64,000 nt of DNA from Paramacrobiotus metropolitanus (taxonomy: Eukaryota; Tardigrada; Eutardigrada; Parachela; Macrobiotidae): positions 124,001 through 188,000 of the forward strand of contig NW_026570396.1 in NCBI RefSeq assembly GCF_019649055.1. The letters run 5' to 3'. Below, in pieces: positions 9,616-21,366 of this stretch. Each line of letters starts with the position of its first letter. Position 1 is the stretch's first letter. The position numbers and the translations under genes are program-made. Under the pieces are notes generated by a model. It was not told the DNA's origin and searched no databases. It saw only the letters and a program-made list of their open reading frames with translations.

Positions 9616-10917
9616 CTCACACGAAAATCGGTCCAAGTCAGTATTTTCGATAAGTGCCCACTATGCCGCATAGTGTGCCGCAAAGTATGCGGCACACTAC
9701 GCGGCTTACTATGCCGCTTAGCGAAATATTTTATTAATTCCGATTGGCTCTCTCACAAGTGCGCCTGCCATGCACTGCCCACTTAAACTTTCGTACGTAC
9801 AGATCTACAGCGCGCTGCGTGCACCAGCTACTCCAGTCTGCAGAGCCGGTGGCAACTGCAACGTCTGCTAAAACTTAGAAACTTTTTGAGTTTTCCTATA
9901 AACAAATTAGACACACAGGAGTAGTGGATTACCCTTTATATCTGCTGTCAATGTTAAAATTACATGGTTTTGTGCGACCATCGGGAATTCCTGTCAGTTT
10001 GCAATGCTTTACGAGAATCATTGCAATTCTGCTTTGGGACTTCAATTCATTTGCTAACCAGTGTGGAACTGGTATCCATCGCTTTATCCTGTTATGATGT
10101 AACCTGCAACGTCGCCGTTCGATTTTCAACGGGTAAGAAATCTTTTCTGTAAAAAGGTGTTATTCCCCAGAAAACATCTGCAGTCTTTGATACTGTATTT
10201 ATTATTGCAGGCAGCGCGTATTTTGATCTCAGAAATTTTCGAACGTTACGTTGTTAATCATACTCCCAATGTTTATACAGCTTCTGATTTGTGTAGAAGC
10301 AATCCCCGAAGAGCGGAGCGCGTGGATTTACTGCAGAAGACACGGGAGTTCCTGTTTTCGAAGAACCTCCATGAAACCCAGTGAAATGTTTTGTTAATAG
10401 CAAGTGGTTGTGCAAGACTCAAAGTCTGTGTTTCTGTTTCAGCGCTGGTGAAATACGCGCTCTGCTGATCTCAGTTATGTACTTATTATTTTTCTGGAAT
10501 TCCTGGCTACTTATTTGATTTAATGTTTAGTTTATAACGGATGTGTTGTCAATAAAAATTCCTTTGAGCAAGATATCGCTGCCGCCTCGAATAAAACGTC
10601 ACGACTGTTTATCAGCGGGCTGAAAACAGCCTTATTAAACCAATACAAACGGGCATGAAAACAGCATTTTGGTTAATTCGACCAATAAGAGCCGCTGCAC
10701 TGTCCAATGAGCGTTACCTTCGCTCAGCCAATCATAATTGTCAGATTACCGATGGGATGGCTGGCGTGTACTAGCCAATCGGAATCGCGCTAACACGACT
10801 CCTGCGGCATAGCGAACGCATAGTAACGTAGTCTCTGACTGCGCTTCGATTTCGCTCAGCGGCATAGCATACTGCATAGAAACGGCATTCTATGCCGCAT
10901 TCTTTTTTTCATGTGAG
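9616..10917. mobile_element. 1.3 kb DNA transposon-like insertion with TIRs and 5 bp duplication
   Basis: The ends are CTCACACGAAAA and, inverted, CTCACATGAAAA. Both sides are flanked by TTACG (9611-9615 and 10918-10922), and the insertion interrupts the family A arm at its tttttacaccg site. Subterminal regions carry several copies of tatgccgc/gcggcatag motifs in both orientations (9661-9722 and 10804-10900). Two short ORFs inside (9964-10152 and 10157-10384) show no recognisable transposase, so it is probably non-autonomous. Confidence 0.72.
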
Positions 10918-11106
10918 TTACGTACACCGATCCACTGTTCTAGCATGTTTTTCAAATGTTAAAATGAATTTCAAAAATTTTAAAATTCATTTTAAAATGT
11001 GAAAAAAATCATGCAAGTCTGGATCGGTGTAAAAACGATCTTCATGGCCATGTGCATTTACGTTCAAAATTTGAAGGAGATCGGTCCATAATGAGACTTT
11101 TGGTAC

Positions 11107-11759
11107 GAGGCAAGTGTCCCTTAAATTAATAGACGCGTTTTGCCTTACCATAAATTGACAACCTTGACTGCACTGTGCGAACCTGGCAGCCACCATGGGT
11201 TGGCAGTGTGTAACACAAACGGTGACTGCATTGCTCCCATTGAGTTTGACGTTAACTGAATCGACATTTACTCATCTTAACTTCAATCACAACTGGAAAC
11301 TAACATTCCAAATGATGGAAAAAAAATTTGGGAATTTTTTGGTACCTAGCAAGTAAGTTTTCATGGCAAGCAAAGAAAGTTATGAACGTTTATGGTTTCT
11401 CGTAGACATAGCATAGGATCCTCTTCAAGGGCTCCTCGCACGAACCTTATGCTATGTCTACGAGGAATTACAAACGTTCATAACTTTCCTTGCTTGCCAT
11501 GAAAACTTACTTGCAAGGTACCAAAAAATTCCCTGATTTTTTTTCCATCATTTGGAACGTAAGTTTGTAGGTTCGGTTGAGGTTTTTGCGAGTGTGAGTG
11601 CCAACTTATTTTAACGTTAAGTCAATGGCAGTAATGCAGTCAACCGTTTGTATTATACGCTGCCAGCCCATGGTGGCTGACAGGTTCGCACATTGCGGTC
11701 TAGGTTGTCAATTTATGGTAAGGCAAAACGCGTCTATTAATTTAAGGGACACTTGCCTC
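11107..11759. mobile_element. 653 bp near-perfect palindromic element, target duplication GTAC
   Basis: It begins GAGGCAAGTGTCCCTTAAAT and ends with its reverse complement. The arms extend over roughly 300 bp each, with high identity and a short centre near 11430. GTAC flanks both ends (11103-11106 and 11760-11763). The empty site, ttttggtacacc, is present in the related copy at 28331-28342, which supports a precise insertion. Confidence 0.85.
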
Positions 11760-11958
11760 GTACACCTCAATGCATTTAAACTTTTGAGAATTTTCTTACA
11801 GCCCTAACTCCCGAACCGGATGTTGTTCGCACAAACGGCTTTCACTCCTCTGTATACAAATCGTCTGGCTATAGAATGCCATAAACCGATACAAAAAATT
11901 GTTTGGGAGTGCGCGAAAGTGAAAACTTTCGTGCATGTACCGGCCACTTCCCTTAAGA

Positions 11959-12530
11959 TCACGTGCAAATGACTCGAAGAACCGCATCATTCTTCCGGTA
12001 AACGAATATTGTTTCTTTTAGAGGCAAAAGCGAATGCGCCGCACAATGGCAGAGATAGCGCACATCTACGAGTACATACAAATGTACAATGCATACTCGT
12101 AATGAAAATAGAAACGTAACGCACAGAATTTCGACGTCTACCGGTTGCCGTTGAACCGATAATTTCCCCCATTCCATTAGTTAGAAAATATTCTTGCCTT
12201 AGAACGTAACTTTGATTTATTTACCGCTTTGTTTGTTAAGATTTTATTAAGACCTGGACGGTGAAAAGCATGCGAGCAAGCTTCTTGTTTTATGCTATAA
12301 AATTTCACAATGATAACAGCAATTTTAAAATTCCAAACTCATTAAGTGATCGCGATGTAATCGCAATGTTGTCAGTTTTTGTTTGCATATGACTTAGTTA
12401 CAAACACTTGATAGCGCATAGTGACCGCAAGAAAAAAAAAATAATTATTTTCGATTTTTCGAGATTATGCTTACATTAGCTCATGGACCATGGTGAAACA
12501 GTTATACTCAGAATTTCTTTCATCGAGGGT
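11959..12530. other. gene-less AT-rich spacer
   Basis: No coding region or RNA gene recognised. Only short ORFs with no consistent composition. Confidence 0.4.
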
Positions 12531-13081
12531 CAAAGGGGGCCTGAAATCGAGGATTGTTGTAACAACAATATTTTTGGGTCGAATGGTGCTGGCGTGAGAA
12601 TGCGATGTGAGGAACAATGACTTCTTAAACGGTTTGTAATAATACTTGAGACGTTCTTGGCTGTACATAATCTTGGTTCCACAACATCAAATATTGATTT
12701 CATAATAGGTACATACGGAAAATATGCACAAACTAAAAATAAACCATCCAACTCATGCTGCTTTTCAACAGTTCCCAAGACACAAGCAGCATTACCGCGC
12801 TGAATTTCAATACTAAAACGTTGTAACAGAAACCACTTTGCGCGAATTTCACCAGTCTGCTCTCTGATGCGTCTAGCTAGATCATTAATAAAATCCATTG
12901 TGAGAGGACCGCAGCTTCCCATTGTCTCTACCGCGACGGGTTGAAAATTGTATCGGTCAGCCAAGTCAGCATACTTGCCGCACTTCCGATGTTCGGCCGC
13001 TTCTGCTGCAGCACCACCATGATGGGATGTCTCACCAATATAAGTCTGTGCAAACGTATCGGCGACTGTTACGTCCCACAC
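12531..13081 (-). pseudogene. non-LTR retrotransposon, C-terminal ORF fragment
   Basis: The minus-strand ORF contains WDVTVADTF, a GAAAEAAEHRK-KYADL segment, PVAVETMG and, near the end, QRGNAACVLGT. This set is characteristic of the region downstream of the reverse transcriptase in a widespread LINE group in animals. The fragment starts abruptly at the WDVT motif, and no reverse transcriptase lies upstream (13082 onward). It is a 5'-truncated or broken copy. A second fragment of the same group, covering the preceding Cys/His region, is at 61755-62039. Confidence 0.72.
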
Positions 13082-13412
13082 CAGCGCTTTGCCGTTTTTT
13101 CACGGATAATGAGTTAAACCAACCACAACAACATATACAGTTACAACATATACATAACAACATATACAGTTCCACAACAAATAAGTACAAACCGTATAGT
13201 ACGAGTCAAAGCATGAAATAGCGATATACCTGTTAAGTGTTAAAAACGGGCTAACAATGTTCAAACAGAGTAACAAAGAAATTTATCAATATGATAAGAA
13301 AAAGGGGCAACTGATGTAAAACTGTTTCACATTATTTAAATGTCAGAAACACGTAAACCTTCCAACGTTTCTATTAATTCAGACAATACCCACACGGTGC
13401 GGACGGTCAGAG
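13082..13412. other. 3' flank of T1 and short caacatata repeat
   Basis: 13120-13175 holds an imperfect caacaacatatacagtt repeat. 13250-13400 matches the 3' flank of T2 (19890-20010), sharing aaatttatcaatatgataa and gtcagaaacac, so it belongs to the duplicated T unit. Confidence 0.55.
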
Positions 13413-16400
13413 CTACATGTTTTCGTAATACGGTGGTGGACTGCTCAGAGACCCCTGTTGAATCTGATTTGCGGCCACCTCCTGCAGCATCGTCGTCACC
13501 TCCGCTGCACGATACACCTCCACATTAATATCCCGCAGGCGGTTGTTTATAGTATGGATTGTGTTTTCCAACAGGACAGTCGAATAACAGCGCCAGCAGG
13601 TCCTTGCAGCACAGCCCGAAACCACCATAATCACCAGACCAAGGAAGACTGGGAGCATGCCGTCTTTCCAAAAAGACGCGTGTTCCACACCTATTTCTCC
13701 GCGGTAACACATGCCGGCCACCCAAGCCCCGATGCAGAAAACCAGTGTGCTGAACAGCGTCAATACGATGATACTCAGTATGACTGTCCAGAAAAACAGG
13801 GTATACGGTGATGGTCCGGAAGACGATCGCCGGATGGCTTCCAATTCAAGGATGCCGGTACATATTAAAATTGTCGTAGCAATTATCTCGAACGTCAGTG
13901 ACAGTGCAACGAGGAAACTAAGCTGGGAACCATAACCTACAAATGAATGCAATTAACTTTTTATTAGGGAATAACATCTGTATGAACAAATAGAGCAGAA
14001 GCTACCTTGATACGTTGCAGTGGTAGCACTACTGGATAGATTAAAATTTAAAATTCAATCATAAAAAACTTGCGCATCAAGATTTATTACCAAGATTGTT
14101 AAAGTTTTGCGCCGAAAATTAGCTGACCGTGGGACGGATGGGAGAATATTCGTGAAATAATGCTGCAGTCACAGTCCAGTGCTTTCTCATTGCTTCGTTA
14201 CGCTGGCTGTTGATGACACGAGTATGATCGTTAGTAACGTCTTAGAATTATGGCTGACCCATATTTTGATTGTGCAATCAGAACAAGCTTTTTGCAGCAT
14301 TTTCTAGTGAGCGGACAGGTTTTTAACAATGGTTTATATTTTTGTTTGGCTGGCTAATTTTTATTACCGCATTTTTAAAAAAAATTTTATTTTTAGTGTT
14401 AATTAGCGTCATAGCTCACACACCACGAAAATTTCTCGTTCTTTTTTCCACAAGAATTTCTGCCGGCGTTTGGACCACGCAAAATTCGGCCGGCGTTTTG
14501 ACCACGCAAAATTCGGCCGGCGGTTCGACATTGGCCTACGGTTTTAAAAAATCGACGTTTTCCACCTGGCACTTTCCATTATTACTTAAATATTAAGTCT
14601 CCAAAACGTGTTGTTTTAAAAGTAAATCCATTGAAATTTACATTATGGCTGCGTGCACGGGTGAATTTTTTGGGTCCGCACGGGTGTCGGACTGTCGGCT
14701 GCGTGCTAGGGTTTCCTGCACGACCGTCGGCTGCGAGCCTGCGTGCAAGTGTACTTCATTTTATTTAAAAGTTCTTTATTTAAAATTTATTTATTTTTAC
14801 GTAATTACTATGGAAACTTGACTCACTCAATAAACCTTAACTGTTCATCAAAATACATAGTAGTACATAGTAGTTCAAAATACATAGTAGTATTACAAAT
14901 TTTGTTTTACATAGCAAGTATTGTACATAGTACAGTAAGTGCAGTATATGAAGTAATTTTTGTATATATATATTATTAAGTCACAGTAAAACTTAGACGA
15001 ATTGAAGACTAGAGAATTTCTGTAATAATTTTTTCTGCTTATGGCACCTGAATATTTTCTGATTATGGCACCTGGAAAGAATAATAATGTCAGAAAGCCG
15101 GCAGTGATTGTTATTCAATAATTGTGATTCACCCTATTGTGATTCACCCTATTGTGAAAAACCTATTGTGATTCAATAAAACGGGGGAAAATATAAGATG
15201 AAAAAGTATTTGGAGGAACCGGTGCACACAGCCAACACCCGCGTCCGAACTCCCGTGCACGCATCCAGCCCCCGTGTTTACCCGTGCCCGCAGAAGCGAT
15301 CTAAAATTTATTACATTTATCACCTAAAGCGAGTTTCCACCAAATTGCACCCCGGTTACAAGAACAAATGCCACTTTGGACTCGTAAACAATTGTATAGT
15401 GTACGATTTACGAGTATATTGCTGTTTTCATCGTTTGATTCATTAAATTATACCGATTTTAATTTTCCATTGAAAATTTGCTCGCAATATGCGGCCGCTG
15501 AGCTATCGCCGGAAAACGTTGAAAAACTCTGACGCGTTAAATAATTCATGATCTGTATCAGTATTGGGCCGCCCCGGCCCCACCAGGCGTACTCGGTCCA
15601 CCCTTTATGAAGGTCTGCGCCGATTCCTGGCTCGCAGTGGACGTTCTCTTTGCATATACCTTTCAGTTAATTATTATCAATGCTATTTTCCGTTTTCTAA
15701 ATCAGTCTTTACAAACTGATTTAGAAAACGAAAAATATCATGGAGAGTACTAATAGTTAGCCGAAAGTTCGTATTTTTGGTGAGTTTTTCATAATTTCAC
15801 AGTGTTGTCTGTTTTTATGTGAATATCCGCCAGTTTTCTGTTAAGATACTCTCGGTAGCCGCTTGCATAACGACAATTTTAAAATAACACTGTGTTAAAT
15901 GACGGCCCGGGCCAGGCCAACCCAAAACCAGTTTATATACAGTTATACACCGGCATGAAAAGTGAAAACCGTTTGTGCGCGCCAGAGTCGGTTGAGGGAA
16001 ATGATATCCCAAAAAGCTTAAACTTTTAGAAGTGCTCCAAACGTCTATATCGAGACCTTTGCTATATCTTACTGCATTTTAACTTTTTCGGATATTAGTT
16101 CAGTTTGTACGAGTATTTGACCCGAGACTTTCTGAACAGATACTGCGCACATAATGGATTTCAAGCGAACGTGGTTAATTCACTTGGCTAAAAAATGTCT
16201 TAAAAACTAAAAAAAGTGTTAATGGATTTTAATTAATGTTTACATCACGACATACCGTATTTCTCGAATTGAAGCCCTGTGCTTCTACATTTTCAAAGGT
16301 GCTCGGGGAGAAGCTTATACCGCAGAAGAGGTTTACATTGTGGAGGAGGTTTTGAAATTTTCGAAGCTTTTAAACTAGCGTTATAGCTATACACCGTATA

Positions 16401-17007
16401 TATAGAGAGGCTTCTAATACGGAGGCTACTAATTGTTCGAACTAAGCTTGGGGTGGCTTATACGATAGAGGAGGCCACAAATACAAAAAATACGGTAACA
16501 GTCATCAATCACATCTCAATCATATTACTACGGCCGTCGTTGCACAATCAAGAATAAAAAAAAAACCCATAAATTAGTAATTAGGAGTGGGGCTGCAAAA
16601 CTGAAAGCTCTCGTCCAAGTACATGAATTAGGCGTTATGTAATATAATTATGTATCAGGGATATTTTCCTTATTTGAGCTTTTGAACAAGAACTAACATT
16701 CTAGTACGAAGTTTTGCACTACATTATTTTTAAATTCTTTTTACAAAACGTCCATAAATTCGTGATATTCAGACCAGTATAGGAAATATAGTCAACGTTT
16801 GTCGTTAAAAAATACTGCAGCACAGAAAATTCTTGTACAGTTCAATATGCCATCGTACTGTACGCACATGACAATAAAAAAGTCTGTTATTTCCTTACAT
16901 AATGTTCTCCCCACTACGGTAATGATCGAAAATATTCCCAGTGATATTTCTCCAGTGGAAATCCAGCGGAGGTTTCGAAGTTTCTGTTTCAAGAATTCTG
17001 CTTCCAT
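13413..17007 (-). CDS. T1: tetraspan membrane protein with C-terminal PPxY motif
   Basis: A two-exon model. Exon 1 is 17007-16899, with donor TTAT|gtaagg; exon 2 is 13936-13413, with acceptor catttgtag. Both ends are phase 1, and together they give 210 codons without interruption. Exon 1 encodes a charged start (MEAEF) and one membrane segment with STGEISLGIF. Exon 2 encodes three more hydrophobic segments separated by basic loops, then a soluble tail ending SSPPPYYENM. PPxY motifs bind WW domains of Nedd4-type ubiquitin ligases; a trafficking or turnover role is inferred from that. The layout resembles LAPTM proteins, but I see no clear homology. The 2.96 kb intron carries several transposons, and its exon-1-proximal part matches T2. 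Confidence 0.72.
14636..15315. mobile_element. foldback element family B, copy 1 (in T1 intron)
   Basis: The left arm has acattatggctgcgtgcacgg, the right arm ccgtgcacgc and acccgtg in inverted orientation, with an AT-rich centre. A second copy at 34944-35660 has the same layout. Just left of it, at 14455-14525, a 33 bp unit with caaaattcggccggcg is repeated. Confidence 0.65.
15690..15731. repeat. short perfect hairpin
   Basis: cgttttctaaatcagt and its reverse complement are separated by about 10 bases, within the T1 intron. It could form a strong hairpin in RNA or DNA; function unknown. Confidence 0.75.
16253..16497. mobile_element. 245 bp MITE with TACCGTATTT ends (in T1 intron)
   Basis: The ends are TACCGTATTT and AAATACGGTA as an inverted repeat. 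Internal words (gaagcc-type and ggcttatacg) are those of the widespread animal miniature elements that begin CCGTATTT and contain gcttat. The target duplication is not clear. Confidence 0.65.
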
Positions 17008-17141
17008 GATCGAACAGAATGAAGATCTCACGCGTGCTTTATGGACAATTCGCCAACGGAATATTAGCTGCAGAAACTTTTCGCTCAGCCACAATTGACG
17101 TTTGATGTCGGCGCAGGACGGTGTTGTAAATAATGCCTTTT

Positions 17142-17157
17142 CGAGGAAGTGACGCAA
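17142..17157 (-). promoter_or_regulatory. ETS/CRE-like site upstream of T1
   Basis: cgaggaagtgacgcaa lies about 135 bp upstream of the T1 start. It is conserved in position with T2 (21351-21366) and T3 (42231-42246) inside a longer conserved block. GGAAGTGACG is the composite ETS/CRE core-promoter word. Confidence 0.5.
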
Positions 17158-17350
17158 ATTATTAATTATGATAAGATCAACCTACTTGCTGAATCCACGC
17201 CGCGTCGAACCGCACGCATCGTCGATATCGTCGGCACGAGTATATGCGCATTATTATGGCATGATCGGTACCCTCTCCGGGGTTTTCATGTTGAGCATAC
17301 AAGTAACACGCCTAGATAGACGCAGCACAATGCCCAACCCACATGCGCGG

Positions 17351-17700
17351 TTTAGACTTGGATGGGTGACCACTCTGAGTTCATGCTGCGAGTGCACGGC
17401 CCGCAAGGCCTGTGCCCGAACTGCGAAGTGCTTGGCCGAGGCAGCAATACCACCAATGAGACGGGCACGGGAGACGAAGGATCACAATACCACCCTAGCT
17501 ACTCAGTAACGGCTTGGACTGAAAGGCCTATGATGTTCCGCAGCACCCATCCTGACAAATGGAAGGAGACAGGGAGATCAGTCGAAGCAGAGGAGTAGCG
17601 CCTTCGCTAGAGATGTGCTTGCTGTCTACCTGTTTAGAATTCTCTTAGTATGGTTGTTTGAACGTCTTACTCTGCCCGAGCCGGTTAGCGCCATTGCGCG
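17351..17700 (+). other. possible SINE or repeat with a 5S rRNA-like segment
   Basis: acttggatgggtgacc (17356-17371) is the conserved internal word of eukaryotic 5S rRNA. Homology of the T1 upstream region to T2 and T3 breaks at this point, suggesting an insertion. The rest of 5S rRNA is not present. Short ORFs through here have no recognised product. Confidence 0.35.
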
Positions 17701-17879
17701 TTAAACTGAAGCTGGCGCTCGCTTTTGCTAGCTCGCTCGTGTTTGCTCGCGTTTGCTCATTGCTCGCTGTCACCTTATTAATGCATTGTTGAAGATGTTA
17801 ACCGAGCCGTTTTCGAAACAACTAGCCGAATAAAGGCAATCGCAAAGTACAGCTGTGTTTTCTTGGTGATTCACTGAAA

Positions 17880-18610
17880 TCAGCCTTTTTTATTTTGCTA
17901 CCCATATATACACCCTTTTCGCGTACAAGCCCAAACCCCTGTACACGCGAACTGTCGTTTCCGCGCACTCCCAAACATCTTTCCCTTCTTTTACAATATT
18001 CTGTAGTCAAAGAATTTGTATACTTTGGCATGGAATCCGTTTGTTGGCACCACATGTTGGAAAGTTATGAGCGAAATGAAATCCTTAAAAGTTTAAACCT
18101 TTGACGATGTACAAAATTAATAGTCTCTGCACAGACCGATCTGTTTAGAATTTTGTTTTTGTAACACTCATTATCTGTAAGAAGATCATGCTCAAAATGA
18201 GGTAAGGTTCTAGCACTTTTTTAAATTCTAAAATTCATTTAAAAGTCCGAATAAAACGGTGGAGCTCTGGTTCGGTGCTAGAGCGATCTTTATATGGGTG
18301 CGCATTTACGTCCAGCGTGAAGAAACCGGCTAAGATTTTAGGCACCTCAACACAATGAAACTTTTCGGAATACGTATTATTTCACCCGTAACTCCCTAAC
18401 CGGATGTTGCGCGCAGAAACGAATTTCACGCTAATGCACACAAATAACTTGCCCACAGAATGGCATAAATATTGAAAACAGTATCTGAGCGCTTCCAGAG
18501 TAAAAACTCAAGTATGGCTTGAATTTGTCATATTTAGGATTTATTATTCTAATTTGCTTTTGGCTTGACTAATTAGCTCCGCCTCCATGTATTGATTGCT
18601 TTATTAAACT
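17880..18610. repeat. degenerate foldback family A remnants
   Basis: 17930-18120 matches the left arm (cgcgcactcccaaac, attctgtagtca, aaaagtttaaa). 18200-18300 matches the centre (ttctaaaattcattt, ggttcggtgc). 18300-18610 matches 9010-9315. Confidence 0.6.
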
Positions 18611-18889
18611 TTCTGATTTCATATCTATTCCCTGGAGCAAAATTGTTTGATCGTATTTACTTTGTAATGATGACTTATGAGATCCCCAGCTGCCTCTATG
18701 CTTAATAATTTACCAGATTTTGGAATGTTTAACTGAATATTAATTTACTGCATCTGTGAACAAATGCAGATAACGTGCGACTAAAAGCTGAATTTATCTG
18801 CTTAAAATAAAAGTATATAGTCGGTCTACTTTCTGTTAAGGTTACAGATGTCCCGTGGAACCGTATCATTATTCCGTTAACAGAGTTGG

Positions 18890-19020
18890 ACTTATGGTTA
18901 AAATCTGGCGCGGTACATAAGCGCCATGTTGAGCCATAACGTTACACTCGAGCGGGTGCCGACACCAGTACAGGGGAACGGTCGAACGCGTTTGGTTTCG
19001 CCCCTTCTAAATCCTAGCCG
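18890..19020. repeat. arm of the MITE seen complete at 61198-61374
   Basis: It shares gcggtacataagcgccatgtt, gtacagggg and tttcgcccc with 61270-61374. Only one arm is evident here. Confidence 0.6.
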
Positions 19021-20056
19021 TGTACCATCCGCGCGCAGCCTTCATTAGTATTACCCATTTTTAATAAAGAAGCAACACATTCTGTTTTCTCTGTTAGTAA
19101 AACCCCAAGTAACGCAATTAATTTGTAACTGTAGTATTACTACAGTATAGCACAACGCCAATATTATTTAAATGAATATTGTCGTTGTATTGAACTGTGT
19201 ACATGACAGGAAATAGTACGTACGTACATGCTTCGTTTTGAAAGATACTGCGCAAATTGGCCCTTTTTCTGTTTACTGTGCAAACTGATTGTTTGCCACT
19301 GGATGTGTTCCTGCTGCACGAACTGCACATTGATTTGAATTAAAATTAATAAGGAAGACAGCGGTAAAATAAGGGCGTATGCGATATAATTTACAGCTTT
19401 ATAAGATGAATCCTACAGAGCGTGAGAACGGGTTCTGCACTAAGTCAGCCACTGAATGCGAAAAATTTTTGTCCTGGCCGTGACAAATACCTTTTGGGTC
19501 ACTCAACAGTTAACAGAAAAGTTCACGCAAAAATATCGATTGGCGAATTTGTTAGAGTGGCAGATGTAAGCAGCCCAAAAAGGACTACTATGTACCTCTT
19601 CCACTAAATCAACGCTCGCCACCGCCACTGACAGCTCAAATGGCGCCGGTTTTAGCTTTTCTGGATTTGCAATAAAAAGTTGCAGGGAAAATACAAAATC
19701 AAACACAAAAACGAAACAACGTATGGAAGTATTTGGCAGTTGTTTTACAAAAGTGCCCCAAATTGGCGTACTAGCACCCCTGTACTTGCGCAGTTTGTTA
19801 ACGGACTGTATATTTTTTATTATACAACCACACTTTCGGCAAGCAGTCAGATCACGAAAAAAGCGGCAACTTTGCCAAACATAGGCTGACTAAAGTTAAA
19901 CAGATGAACACAGAAATTTATCAATACGATAAAAACGAAAATGGGGGGAAAAATATACAAAACTAACACACAGGATTCGTTTGTCAGAAACACACGAGTG
20001 TAATTTTGCGAACTTTTCATCTATCCGCCAATATTTATGACGTCAGAGGGTCCGAC
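19021..20056. other. gene-less stretch; 3' flank of T2 at its right end
   Basis: I see no gene in 19021-19860. From about 19870 the sequence matches the 3' flanks of T1 and T3 (ttgccaaaca, aaatttatcaatacgataa). Confidence 0.45.
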
Positions 20057-21206
20057 CTACATGTTTTCGTAATACGGTGGTGGACTGGACAAAAGCTCCT
20101 GTTGAATATGATTTTCAGCCACCTCACGCAGCATCGTCAAACCCTCCTCTATGCGATCCATCCTGGCACGAAAATTTGGGCGGTTGTGCATATTAAGGGT
20201 TATTTTCTTTTTCAACGCAGCCGAATAACAGCGCACACAGGTCCTTGATGCGCAGGCCGTGGTCCCCATAATCAGCATGCTCAGCAGCATCGGAATTAGG
20301 CCATAGACGTATACAGACGAGTCTAACCCACATCCGTCTACCGGACTAAGGCAAAAAAACATCCCGACCAATGCAGCTCCGATCCAGAAAGCCAGTGTGC
20401 TGAATAGCGTCAGCCCCACGACGTTCAGTCCACTTGCACAGAGAAAAAGGGTAGGCCGTAACGGTGCGTGGAGGGAGCGCCAGATGGCGAAGCATGCAAT
20501 GAAGCCGGTAAAGAGTAAAACTGTCGCAGCAGATAACTCGAACGTCCTTGAAAGTGCAACGAAGATATTATTTTTGGGAATTCCAACCTACAAATACATG
20601 CAATTACTGTATTGTTTTAATGGAAAATAACCGCTGAATGAACAAAAAGCAGACGCGTTCACATTAGTTCACTGACGAAGATTTGATCACTAAAACTTTA
20701 AAAATTTAGCGCATTAGAATTATTACAAGGAATTGCTGACTCGGCTGCTTTGTAGATCAAATTGCGCAAGTTAATAATAAGAAATACTCATGATTTTTAA
20801 ACGTATGACATGACGCCTGCGATTATTAAAGTATGAATAAGTCCAAACATTTGTCAATTATACGAAATTGTAAAACTGAGCTTTCGAAAAAAATCGACAT
20901 TTTAGTAAGAAGTTGGCGTTGCATAAGTTTAGATATCATTTTTGCAAAACCATCCATAAATTCGTGTTATCCAGAGGGACCAGACCACTACAGGAAATGT
21001 AGTTGACGCTTGTCAGATTTTGTTATAAAATACTGACGAAGAAAACTTTTGCAAAACGCATGCATTAATATCGCTAAATAAAAACTCTTTAATAAATTCT
21101 TACACAATATCCGCCAAACTATGGAGAGGAGCGACAAAAATCCCAGCAAAATTTCCACAGTGGAAATCCAGAGAAGCTTTCGAAGTTTCAAGTTTTTTGG
21201 TTCCAT
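20057..21206 (-). CDS. T2: tetraspan PPxY gene with a single-base frameshift
   Basis: Exon 1 is 21206-21104 (donor TTGT|gtaaga) and exon 2 is 20587-20057 (acceptor tatttgtag), both phase 1. The total is 634 bp, one more than a whole number of codons. Just after the acceptor a cccaaaaataat run puts a TAA in frame. Reading one base less restores a frame parallel to T1 through to the C-terminal SSPPPYYENM. Four hydrophobic segments and the Cys-rich loop (TACASRTCVRCYSAA) are conserved. It is either a young pseudogene or an assembly error in the A5 run; the preserved tail favours the latter. Intron and both flanks are homologous to T1. Confidence 0.65.
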
Positions 21207-21350
21207 GATCGAGCCGCCTGACATGATGGCAAACGTTTTTTACTTACAAGTTGTCGAGGAAATTTTAGTTTACAAAATTAATGTGTCTTTCAGACACCGC
21301 TAACGTCTAAGGACGGCGGCCCAAGGCACCGTTGTAAAATAAAGCCTTTT

Positions 21351-21366
21351 CCAGGAAGTGACGTCA
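21351..21366 (-). promoter_or_regulatory. ETS/CRE composite site upstream of T2
   Basis: ccaggaagtgacgtca contains a complete TGACGTCA-type CRE half-palindrome next to GGAAGT, about 145 bp upstream of the T2 start, in a block conserved with T1 and T3. Confidence 0.55.

Larger units (their letters stand above)
9316..11958. mobile_element. foldback element, family A, split by two nested insertions
   Basis: The left arm starts taagggaagtggccc (9316) and the right arm ends ggccacttccctta (~11956). Removing the two inserted elements (9616-10917 and 11107-11759) and their target copies leaves about 0.68 kb, the size of the intact copy at 27868-28546. The arms contain gcgcgcaacatccggttcg, caaaaagtttaaatgcatt and gatcggtgtaaaaacgatct, shared with that copy. 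Confidence 0.8.

Noticed and set aside
17168-17598. Overlapping plus-strand ORFs of 113 and 78 codons
   Set aside because: They cross the T1 upstream block and the 5S-like repeat boundary; no domain or splice context.
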